Assembly (NCBI GenBank): GCA_945900935.1
Contig: CAMDKT010000268.1
Location: 1-7,830 of the forward strand
Length of the DNA stretch: 7,830 bases
Reading direction: 5' to 3'
DNA from: Candidatus Sulfopaludibacter sp. SbA3
GTDB lineage: Bacteria > Acidobacteriota > Terriglobia > Bryobacterales > Bryobacteraceae
Positions 1 through 5,284 of this stretch are shown piece by piece. The notes beneath the pieces are model-generated. The model did not search any database, was not told the origin of the DNA, and was given only the letters and a program-made list of their open reading frames with translations. The position numbers and the translations under genes are program-made. Each line of letters opens with the position of its first letter. The first letter of the stretch is position 1.

Positions 1-1
1 T

Positions 2-184
2 GTCGACAAGCAGGCCCGGCTGGCGACTCCCGAAGAAGTGAAAACTCTTCGGGACGACCGGGAAGAGAAGCAACGGATTAAGGACCTGGCCTCGTTGCAG
101 GAACGGGTTCGGATGACACGCCTGGCCGAAGATGAGCTGCGTGCGCTGAGAAGCGCGATGCGGCCGTCCGGGAAGGGCAAGTAA
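2..184 (+). CDS. C-terminal end of a charged, coiled-coil phage protein (partial)
   Basis: The reading frame is open from the left edge and stops at TAA 182-184, giving the last 60 residues of a protein whose start lies outside the window. The visible part is almost entirely charged helix, with many K, R, E and D residues and regularly spaced leucines (for example ASLQERVRMTRLAEDELRAL), and ends in a short basic tail. This looks like a coiled coil. No catalytic motif is visible and the family cannot be named. Its place upstream of connector and tail genes suggests a head, portal-proximal or scaffold-type protein, but that is inference from position only. The stop codon overlaps the AAGGAG ribosome binding site of the next gene, so the two are probably co-translated. 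Confidence 0.6.
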   Translation, partial: VDKQARLATPEEVKTLRDDREEKQRIKDLASLQERVRMTRLAEDELRALRSAMRPSGKGK

Positions 185-194
185 GGAGACGGAT

Positions 195-941
195 ATGGCG
201 CTCTTTGTGGATGGAAATCCTTCTCAAATCACCGATCTGGCGAACTATGAAAGCTCGATTGTGGAAGTGGCGGCGACCGAAGGCATCGATCTGACGGCGA
301 AGGCGACCGTCGCGGCGCTGGAGGCGGGCCTGGATCTGCAGCGCTTCCTGGTTCAAACGCCGGGCGGGCAACAGTTCACACTTGGACATGTCGCGCTCAC
401 CGACGGGCTGAAGCGGTGGCATACGATGCTGACGCTTTCGGCCACGTATCGGGACGCACATTTTCAGCAGCTCAATGATCGTCACAAGCACAAGTGGAAA
501 GAGTATGAGCGACTGGCCACGGCCGCCGGCCGGCAGTTGGTGGAGACAGGCGTCGGCCTGGTGTTCAACCCGCTGCCCAAACCGGTGCAACCGATCCTGG
601 GGCAACTCGCAGGGACGCATCCGGCGCGCACATATTACGTTCGCGTGGAGTGGGTAGACGCCAAGGGCGTGGCCAGTTCACCGAGCGACACAGCCGGCAT
701 CACAACGCAGGAAGGCTCGGCGCTGACGGTCCGCGCGATCGGCGCGCCGCCAATGGCGAAGGGCTGGAACGTTTATGCCGGACTACTTGACGACCAGGCC
801 CAAAAGCAGAACAACGCGCCGTTGGCGTTGGGGACAACATGGACGCTGCCGTCAACTGGTCTGGCAACGGGTTCGGCACCCGGCAACGGGCAGACAGCGG
901 AACACTATCTGCGGCACATCAACGTGCTGCAACGAGGGTAA
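195..941 (+). CDS. Probable head-tail connector with C-terminal Ig/Fn3-like domain
   Basis: A 248-residue protein. ATG 195 follows a strong AAGGAG (183-188) with 6-nt spacing, which fixes the start. Residues 1-115 look mainly helical (segments GIDLTAKATVAALEAGLDLQ and TDGLKRWHTMLTLSATYRDA, then a lysine/histidine-rich helix to about 110), as in small adaptor or connector proteins of phage necks. After a proline-rich linker (about 123-135), residues about 143-225 form a beta-rich module containing TYYVRVEWVD, a G-x-x-S-x-PS turn and GWNVYAG. The same pattern recurs at the C-terminus of the hub encoded from 5285, so it is probably an Ig/Fn3-type structural domain. Its position before the tail-completion gene suggests a role at the neck; this is inference. 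The downstream gene starts 4 nt after the stop. Confidence 0.6.
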   Translation: MALFVDGNPSQITDLANYESSIVEVAATEGIDLTAKATVAALEAGLDLQRFLVQTPGGQQFTLGHVALTDGLKRWHTMLTLSATYRDAHFQQLNDRHKHKWKEYERLATAAGRQLVETGVGLVFNPLPKPVQPILGQLAGTHPARTYYVRVEWVDAKGVASSPSDTAGITTQEGSALTVRAIGAPPMAKGWNVYAGLLDDQAQKQNNAPLALGTTWTLPSTGLATGSAPGNGQTAEHYLRHINVLQRG

Positions 942-945
942 TTTC

Positions 946-1440
946 ATGGCACAGATCGGAACGACAGCAGTTCAAAAAGCCGCGGGCCTCCTGCGCGCGC
1001 CCACCGGCTTGCAGGCCGGTCTGGCGGCCATCGCGCAGGCAAACGGGGTGATATTGCCGGTCCTCGAATTGACGCAAATCATCGCGCAAAACGTGCCGGC
1101 GGACGTGATTGAAAAAAGCGCCGGAACCAAGTATCCGGCCTTTTACATTTACTGCGAGAAGCTGCAAAACACATTGCGCGAGAAGTTCCGGCAGTTCTCC
1201 GGAACGGCGACGCTCTGTGTGGATGTACGCCTAACGCACGACCGCCTGGAGGGGCTGGACCAGAAGTTGCAGTTGTATGTCGACGCGCTGACCGAAGTGC
1301 TCGACGCCAATCGCGGCGATTGGAACAGCGGCCTTTTTTACTCGGGCGGATACACGGTAATTTTTCAGGCCGTGAAACACGGCGGCAAGAACTTTCTCCA
1401 GACCGCGAAGGTGAGCTTCGACGTTCAGGTGAGCGTGTAG
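946..1440 (+). CDS. Tail completion / tail terminator-like neck protein
   Basis: A 164-residue protein. ATG 946 is preferred because GAGGG (934-938) lies 7 nt upstream, overlapping the end of the preceding gene; a longer in-frame start at 775 would run through that gene. The N-terminal third is helical and alanine-rich. From about residue 60 the pattern becomes alternating strands and helices (YPAFYIYCEKLQ, ATLCVDVRLTHDR, a helix LQLYVDALTEVLDA, GYTVIFQAVKHGG) and ends on a beta strand KVSFDVQVSV. This resembles the small alpha/beta tail-terminator and tail-completion proteins that cap the tail tube and join it to the head, and the slot directly before the tube gene is the one held by lambda gpU. 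Assignment is by fold pattern and position, not by a diagnostic motif. Confidence 0.55.
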   Translation: MAQIGTTAVQKAAGLLRAPTGLQAGLAAIAQANGVILPVLELTQIIAQNVPADVIEKSAGTKYPAFYIYCEKLQNTLREKFRQFSGTATLCVDVRLTHDRLEGLDQKLQLYVDALTEVLDANRGDWNSGLFYSGGYTVIFQAVKHGGKNFLQTAKVSFDVQVSV

Positions 1441-1586
1441 GCGGGCGGCTACGACGAACGCTCCCTGACGGCGATCGGCTCGGAAACGCTCAGGGGCGCG
1501 TGCATTCGAGGCGCGGCACTCGTTCTTCGACCGCTTAGTTCGGTTCGACTGGCAACCGCCGCCGGTACCGATTTGGTGTTTCCGAT

Positions 1587-1611
1587 CCGCTCGCCGTAAG
1601 GGAGCGGTTTT
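1587..1611 (+). terminator. Terminator-like hairpin 1, GTAA tetraloop plus T4
   Basis: CCGCTC (1587-1592) pairs with GAGCGG (1602-1607). With one bulged G (1593) the stem continues as CC/GG (1594-1595 with 1600-1601), closed by a GTAA loop (1596-1599), which is a GNRA-type tetraloop in RNA. TTTT (1608-1611) follows at once. This fits a modest intrinsic terminator 147 nt after the preceding stop codon. The short T run makes full termination doubtful, and partial read-through or an mRNA-stabilising role is equally possible. Confidence 0.5.
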
Positions 1612-1629
1612 CGCGGTCATAGAACCAGC

Positions 1630-1656
1630 CGGGCGCCGCAACGCGCCTGCATTTTT
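1630..1656 (+). terminator. Terminator-like hairpin 2 in the tube gene leader
   Basis: Positions 1630-1636 pair with 1643-1649 (7 bp including one G-T wobble) around a CGCAAC loop, and T5 (1652-1656) follows after GCA. It ends only 6 nt before the tube ribosome binding site, leaving no room for a promoter downstream. If it terminates, it must be partial or antiterminated. Alternatively it is a 5' structure that stabilises the tube mRNA. Confidence 0.4.
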
Positions 1657-1676
1657 CAGAACAGGAAGGCAAAGAT

Positions 1677-2846
1677 ATGGCTTGTTACATTTCTTCCAAT
1701 CAGAACCGCTTCTACGCGACGCTGGAATCGAACTTCGGCGCGGTGGTAGCGGCAACGGCGGGTAATCGCATCCCGGCAATCCGCCTTGGCATACAACATG
1801 AAACCACGCAGGGGCCGCGCCGCGACAAGACCGGCAGCCGGACTCGCGGCGGTATACCGACGGGCGCGCGGACGCGCACGCAGTATCAGTTGGGAACCTA
1901 CATGACGAACTGGGGCAACATCAATGCCGAGCCGTCATACGGGCCGCTGATCCGGGGCGCGCTGGGCGCGGCACCATTACTGGACGCGGGCAAAACCGTT
2001 TCTTCGGTGAGCGGCAACAACCTGACGTTCGGAGTGGCGCATGGATTTGCGGCCGGTCAGGCCGTGAGTTTCGGCGGAGAGATCCGCTTCGTCGCGGCGG
2101 TTATTAACGCGAACACGGTGGAGCTAAACGCGCGGTTTTCGCTGACGCCGACGGCCGGCTCACCGCTCAATCCGACCATCACCTACCGGCCGGCGACGCA
2201 GTTGCCGAGCGTCAGCATCTACGACTACTGGAGTCCCGCGACGGCGGTGCAACGGGTATTGTCGGGTGCCGGCGTGGATCGCATGAAGATCAAAGTGAAC
2301 GCGGACTATCATGAGTTCGAGTTCGCCGGCGACGCGCGGGATTTGATCGACAGCGCGAGCTTCGCATCCGGAATGGCAAGTTTGTCCGCCTTCCCGCCGG
2401 AGCCCGCCGTACTGGGCCTGGACTACAACATCATTCCGGGCCACATCGGCCAGGTGTGGATTGGCGCCGGTCCATCGCAGTTTTTCACGCTGACCGAAGC
2501 GGAGATCGAGATCAAGAATAACGTGGACATGCGCAAGCGCGAGTTCGGCTACGCCGGTCCGACTTGCATAGCCGCGGGCGAGCGCGAAGTGGGCATCAAG
2601 TTCCGGTTGTACGAGAAAGACGACGCGGCGACGATCGGCCTTTATCAGGCCGCGAAGAACCGCACGCCGATCAGTATAATGATCCAGCTTGGACAAAGCG
2701 CGGGCCAGTTGTGCGGGGTGTATCTGCCGGGCGTGGTGCCGGAAGTGCCCGAGTTCGATGACCGCCAGCCGCGGCTGGAATGGAACTTTTCTCTGAGTTC
2801 GGCGCAGGGTTCGACAGACGACGAAATCCAGATCGCGTTTGCGTAA
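1677..2846 (+). CDS. Major tail tube protein with inserted beta domain
   Basis: A 389-residue structural protein expected to polymerise into the tail tube. ATG 1677 has AGGAAGG 7 nt upstream. The C-terminal part has the tube-protein pattern: FFTLTEAEIEIKNNVDMRKRE (from about 269), an FGYAGP turn, EREVGIKFRLYEKDD, a KNRTPISIMIQLG strand and the ending LEWNFSLSSAQGSTDDEIQI. Together with its place after a terminator-like gene and directly before the G/GT chaperone pair, this makes the call strong. It is longer than the roughly 150-250 residues of simple tube proteins. Residues about 105-175 (NNLTFGVAHGFAAGQAVSFG, then IRFVAAV and a TVELN strand) look like a separate beta domain inserted into the tube fold, possibly displayed on the outside. 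It is probably the most abundant product here. RNA hairpins lie both before it and just after it. Confidence 0.75.
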   Translation: MACYISSNQNRFYATLESNFGAVVAATAGNRIPAIRLGIQHETTQGPRRDKTGSRTRGGIPTGARTRTQYQLGTYMTNWGNINAEPSYGPLIRGALGAAPLLDAGKTVSSVSGNNLTFGVAHGFAAGQAVSFGGEIRFVAAVINANTVELNARFSLTPTAGSPLNPTITYRPATQLPSVSIYDYWSPATAVQRVLSGAGVDRMKIKVNADYHEFEFAGDARDLIDSASFASGMASLSAFPPEPAVLGLDYNIIPGHIGQVWIGAGPSQFFTLTEAEIEIKNNVDMRKREFGYAGPTCIAAGEREVGIKFRLYEKDDAATIGLYQAAKNRTPISIMIQLGQSAGQLCGVYLPGVVPEVPEFDDRQPRLEWNFSLSSAQGSTDDEIQIAFA

Positions 2847-2849
2847 GCC

Positions 2850-3215
2850 ATGACCTACGAGAGCTTTACCACAGTGGAATCGCACGCCTGTCCGGGCGTG
2901 CGATTTCGAGTGCGACGCCTGTCGCTGGCCCGGCGCATGGAACTGGTTCGATTGATTCGCGAGACGGGAGAAAAGCTGGCCTTTCACATGGCGGGCGATA
3001 GCGTTGCGGACGCCGCGCAAGCCGCCGAAATTCGGGCGCGCATGGATGCGCTCTACATTCGCTGGGGTCTCGAGGAGATCACCGGCATCACCATCGATGG
3101 GGAGCCGGTCTCGCTCGACAACCTGCTGGACCGGGGGCCGGACGCGCTGGCCCTGGAAATCGTTGCCGCCATCAAGGGCGAGTTATTCCTTGACGAGGAC
3201 GAACGAAAAAACTAA
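2850..3215 (+). CDS. Tail assembly chaperone, short form (lambda gpG-like)
   Basis: A 121-residue product. The start ATG 2850 lies 3 nt after the tube stop with no clear ribosome binding site, so translation is probably coupled to the tube gene. The protein has the style of phage tail assembly chaperones: a short beta N-terminus (GVRFRVRRLSLARRMELVRL), a central helix rich in alanine and charge (DAAQAAEIRARMDALYIRWG), then a LEEITGITIDG segment and a RGPDALALEIVAAIKGELFL helix ending in DEDERKN. Such proteins bind the tape measure and deliver tube subunits, and are absent from the finished particle. The last sense codons and stop, CGA AAA AAC TAA, form a -1 slippery site that yields a longer fusion with the next frame. 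A 13-bp hairpin covers roughly codons 10-20. Confidence 0.7.
   Translation: MTYESFTTVESHACPGVRFRVRRLSLARRMELVRLIRETGEKLAFHMAGDSVADAAQAAEIRARMDALYIRWGLEEITGITIDGEPVSLDNLLDRGPDALALEIVAAIKGELFLDEDERKN
2876..2907 (+). repeat. 13-bp inverted repeat / hairpin inside the chaperone gene start
   Basis: Arms 2876-2888 and 2895-2907 are complementary over 13 bp, with a single G-T wobble, around a 6-nt TGTCCG loop. The inner 8 bp (CGCACGCC with GGCGTGCG) are perfect and very GC-rich. It is the strongest simple hairpin I found in the window. It starts 26 nt after the chaperone start codon and 30 nt after the tube stop. No T run follows, so it is not an ordinary terminator. It could protect the 3' end of tube mRNA or slow ribosomes entering the chaperone gene. 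Confidence 0.7.
3206..3212 (+). promoter_or_regulatory. -1 programmed ribosomal frameshift site A AAA AAC
   Basis: The last codons of the short chaperone read CGA AAA AAC TAA, so the heptamer A AAA AAC fits the X XXY YYZ rule in the zero frame exactly, with the stop codon immediately after. A one-base slip back makes the ribosome continue at CTA (3212) into a frame open to TGA 3539-3541. Tandem -1 slippage at this place is the conserved mechanism of tail assembly chaperone genes such as lambda G/T. Codon choice and direction both agree, so I consider this well supported. Confidence 0.88.
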
Positions 3216-3541
3216 CAGTCGCCTTCCAATTTCAATTCGCGAACCAGGCCGCGTGGAAGTGCGACGAATGCCGGCGGAATGGCCTGGAAAAGCAACGCCG
3301 TTGCGGTTTTTTGCCGGAGAACGAGCGCGGGGACGAGCGGCCGGTATGGGCGCGCGGACCGGTGTTGTTGACGGAGTGCCCGCAATCTTTTATCCGGCCG
3401 GAAAGCTTGACGCTGCTCGAGGAACATCACGTCTGGCGGATGGGCGGGACCGGCGATTTGCGGGAGTATCCGGCCAAGAGCGTGGAAGCGTTCACGGTGC
3501 TGGAAAGCGAATTATTGCGGGAGAAAAACCATGGCTCATGA
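3212..3541 (+). CDS. Frameshift extension of the tail chaperone (lambda T-like), with four cysteines
   Basis: These 109 residues are made as the C-terminal part of a 230-residue fusion starting at 2850, through the -1 shift at 3206-3212. The frame has no ATG or GTG before the first possible start, a TTG at 3311, yet the part upstream of it looks coding (LTVAFQFQFANQAAWKCDEC), which argues for frameshifting and not independent initiation. Cysteines at fusion positions 138, 141, 152 and 177 give C-x2-C-x10-C-x24-C, a plausible zinc-binding arrangement. The rest includes an ESLTLLEEHHVW helix and a charged C-terminus. In lambda the T part of gpGT binds tube subunits while the G part holds the tape measure. 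Its last 11 nt overlap the tape measure gene, coupling the two. Confidence 0.8.
   Translation, partial: LTVAFQFQFANQAAWKCDECRRNGLEKQRRCGFLPENERGDERPVWARGPVLLTECPQSFIRPESLTLLEEHHVWRMGGTGDLREYPAKSVEAFTVLESELLREKNHGS
3244..3287 (+). repeat. Inverted repeat downstream of the frameshift site
   Basis: CCAGGCC (3244-3250) and GGCCTGG (3281-3287) are perfect 7-bp complements separated by 30 nt; a G-T pair can extend the stem inward. It begins 31 nt after the slippery heptamer, farther than the usual 5-9 nt spacer of a frameshift stimulator, so its role in frameshifting is uncertain. Confidence 0.35.
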
Positions 3542-4100
3542 AGAACTGATTGCATTATTGAAAAATCTGCAAGGGTCCGGCGCTGGAAGCGTCTTGAATC
3601 CGGGGCTGCTGGCTCAACTGCCATCGCTCATCGCGGCGACCTCGGAACCGTCAGCGACGGCGGGCGGAGCGAAGGGCGGGGCAATTGCTTCGGCGGCTTT
3701 GCGCAGCACGGGCGGCGGTTTGACGCTGCTTCCCGTGGTAACCAGCCTGCTGAAACTCTTCGGCGTTGGGAAGCAGAAGGAAGAACTGCCTGCGTTTGGG
3801 AAGTATGAACTGCCGGCGCCGATTCGCGCGGAGGCGGGGTTGAGCCAGTCTGGCGAGACCTTCCTCATCGATCGCGGAGTTGGCGACCGAATCCGGCAAT
3901 TGCCTGCGCCGGCGGGCGCGACGCCATTCGCGGGGACGCCGGCCGCTTCGGCTCAGCCCAGGGCGGGTGCGTCCATCACGGTTAACGTGCAGGCGATGGA
4001 TAGCCAATCGTTCCTGGACCGGCGCGAAGACATTGCGCGCGCGGTGCGGGAAGCGATGCTGGAATCGCACAGCCTGAACGACATCGTGAGCGAACTCTAG
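3531..4100 (+). CDS. Very short tape-measure-like protein
   Basis: A 189-residue protein. ATG 3531 has CGGGAG (3518-3523) 7 nt upstream and overlaps the chaperone extension by 11 nt. The C-terminus (ASITVNVQAMDSQSFLDRRE, then helix DIARAVREAMLESHSLNDIV) closely resembles the end of many tape measure proteins. So does YELPAPIRAEAGLSQSGETF (about 93-112), a segment usually found just before that end. The N-terminus has helix EELIALLKNL and a glycine/alanine-rich hydrophobic stretch (residues about 45-80, with GGLTLLPVVTSLLKLFGVG) that could be membrane-active. Tape measures set tail length at about 0.15 nm per residue and are usually 600-1500 residues or more. This one lacks nearly all of the long coiled-coil part and would specify a tail of only about 28 nm. 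No frame disruption is visible around it, so it looks naturally small, as in gene transfer agents. A separate small tail protein is the alternative. Confidence 0.6.
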   Translation: MAHEELIALLKNLQGSGAGSVLNPGLLAQLPSLIAATSEPSATAGGAKGGAIASAALRSTGGGLTLLPVVTSLLKLFGVGKQKEELPAFGKYELPAPIRAEAGLSQSGETFLIDRGVGDRIRQLPAPAGATPFAGTPAASAQPRAGASITVNVQAMDSQSFLDRREDIARAVREAMLESHSLNDIVSEL

Positions 4101-4110
4101 GAGCAAGATC

Positions 4111-4467
4111 ATGCAAGAGTTTCCACTATTAAAATCAGGCGCTGTGGCGCAGTACCCGGCGCAAAGAGCGATTCGCTTTTCGACGCAAGTGATGCGGTTT
4201 GTGGATGGCAGCGAGCAACGGTACCGCGAATTCAGTGGACCGCTGCGGCGGTGGGTCATCCAGTTAACCGCGCTCGACGAGGAAGAACTGGAAGCGATGG
4301 AAGCGTTCTTTCTGGCTGAGCAGGGAGGCTATGGAACGTTCTCCTTCGTTGACCCTTTCGACGATGTTGCGTACGCCGATTGCAGCCTGGAAAACCCGGA
4401 TGCCTTTTTCGATTACACAGGATTTCACGATGCCCGCACGAGGCTGGTTGTGCGGCAGAACAGGTAA
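4111..4467 (+). CDS. Distal tail protein, DUF2460-like, copy 1
   Basis: A 118-residue protein. ATG 4111 has AGGAG (4099-4103), overlapping the tape measure stop, 7 nt upstream. The protein has FP at 4-5, QYP at 14-16, DG at 32-33, EQR at 35-37, a helix DEEELEAMEAFFLAEQGG (56-73) and FSFVDP (77-82). This matches the pattern of DUF2460-type minor tail proteins (gene transfer agent g12-like), which form the distal ring joining the tube to the hub. It aligns without gaps over residues 1-82 with the next gene product (23 identities counted by eye). The C-terminal 36 residues (DDVAYADCSLENPDAFFDYT onward) replace the long extension of copy 2. It lies between tape measure and hub, as expected. Confidence 0.6.
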   Translation: MQEFPLLKSGAVAQYPAQRAIRFSTQVMRFVDGSEQRYREFSGPLRRWVIQLTALDEEELEAMEAFFLAEQGGYGTFSFVDPFDDVAYADCSLENPDAFFDYTGFHDARTRLVVRQNR

Positions 4468-4470
4468 CCC

Positions 4471-5259
4471 ATGCGCTACTTTCCACAACTCGAAACACGG
4501 ACGGCGGGGCAGTATCCGCTGCGCCGGGAGCGGCATGAACGCGTGGTGCGGCATGAATCGCTCGATGGCCGGCTGCGGTCTTTTTATGACGGGAATGCGA
4601 GCCGAGTGGGCTGGGTGCTGCAGTATGAGGGCCTCACCAACGCCGAGCGTTCCGCGATTGACTCGCTGTTTGCGGCGTGCGAAGGCCGGTTGCAAGACTT
4701 TGTGTTCCTGGACCCGGCGGCGAACCTGCTCCGATGGAGCGAGAACTACGGCCAAAGTGTCTGGACGGCCGATCCGCTGATTGCGAAGCAGCCAGCGCCG
4801 GATGACCCTTGGGGGACGACGCGGGCCACGCTGATCACCAATAACGGCGGAGCTTCGCAGGGAATTCGGCAGACCATCAACGCCTCCGGGACGCTGCAGT
4901 ATTGCTTCAGCGGCTACTTCGGCGGAACGGGGAAGTTCAAGCTGCGGATCGATTCCGGCGGCGTGGTAGTAGAGCGGGGGTTTCCGCCGCCCGGCGCATG
5001 GAAGCGCTATTCGGTGGCCGCCCAGCCGGGATCAAACGCCGAAACGGTGACCTTTAGCCTGGTGCTGGACCCGCTGGAAACAGTGAAAGTAACCGGCCTG
5101 CAGACGGACGCGCAACCGGCGTCAGGCGGGTATCGGCGGACCACTTCGCGCAGCGGACTTTATCTGAAGGCGCGGTTTGCGGAAGACGAATTGGCCTGGA
5201 CGCAACAGGCACCGAACAACAACGCGGTCGAGATACGAATCGAAAGCCGCCCCTATTAA
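4471..5259 (+). CDS. Distal tail protein, DUF2460-like, copy 2 with C-terminal beta-sandwich domain
   Basis: A 262-residue protein. ATG 4471 lies 3 nt after the preceding stop with only a weak AGG upstream, so coupling is likely. Residues 1-82 repeat the pattern of the preceding gene at identical positions: FP 4-5, QYP 14-16, DG 32-33, WV 48-49, F-x-F-x-DP 77-82. Residues about 85-225 form a second domain: NLLRWSENYGQSVWTAD, RATLITNNGGASQGIRQ, a YCFSGYFGGTGKFKLRID strand pair and a PGAWKRYSVAA segment. This is the layout of galactose-binding-like (jelly-roll) domains on phage tails, usually linked to carbohydrate or cell-surface contact. The last 35 residues (SGLYLKARFAEDELAWTQQA onward) look like a return to the distal-tail fold, so the sandwich may be inserted near its end. 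Surface binding is inference. Confidence 0.6.
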   Translation: MRYFPQLETRTAGQYPLRRERHERVVRHESLDGRLRSFYDGNASRVGWVLQYEGLTNAERSAIDSLFAACEGRLQDFVFLDPAANLLRWSENYGQSVWTADPLIAKQPAPDDPWGTTRATLITNNGGASQGIRQTINASGTLQYCFSGYFGGTGKFKLRIDSGGVVVERGFPPPGAWKRYSVAAQPGSNAETVTFSLVLDPLETVKVTGLQTDAQPASGGYRRTTSRSGLYLKARFAEDELAWTQQAPNNNAVEIRIESRPY

Positions 5260-5284
5260 CTGTACGCCTGGAGGCGAGGACCCC

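Larger units (their letters stand above)
1441..1676 (+). other. 236-nt intergenic leader before the tail tube gene
   Basis: This is the only sizeable gene-free gap in the module; other genes are 3-25 nt apart or overlap. No frame has a start codon with a ribosome binding site. It holds two hairpins each followed by a T run (1587-1611 and 1630-1656), then the AGGAAGG ribosome binding site (1663-1669), 7 nt before the tube ATG. The frame of the upstream gene stays open for 52 codons beyond its TAG, to TAA 1597-1599, but lacks a start. I see no convincing -35/-10 promoter. Confidence 0.6.

Noticed and set aside
775..1440. Longer version of the tail-completion gene starting at 775
   Set aside because: It would overlap the preceding gene by 167 nt and its extra N-terminus is R/T-rich out-of-frame sequence. 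ATG 946 has a good ribosome binding site.
2160..3020. 286-codon open frame on the minus strand
   Set aside because: It crosses the boundary of the tube and chaperone genes on the opposite strand and encodes a low-complexity R/H-rich product. The plus-strand genes have start signals and family patterns.
3311..3541. Independent 76-codon gene starting at TTG 3311
   Set aside because: Coding-like sequence with the first three cysteines of the motif lies upstream in the same frame, and the frameshift site explains its translation better than a TTG without a convincing ribosome binding site.
3004..3549. 181-codon plus-strand frame across the chaperone region
   Set aside because: It is the third frame of the overlapping chaperone pair. 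Its product is rich in R, P, S and T with no pattern, while the other two frames are linked by the frameshift signal.
3651..4259. 202-codon open frame on the minus strand
   Set aside because: It is antisense to the tape measure and the first distal tail gene, with an arginine-rich composition and no domain pattern.
5265..5276. Small CGCC-TGGA-GGCG hairpin overlapping the hub ribosome binding site
   Set aside because: A 4-bp stem is too short to claim as a regulatory structure, and a second GAGGA remains free downstream.
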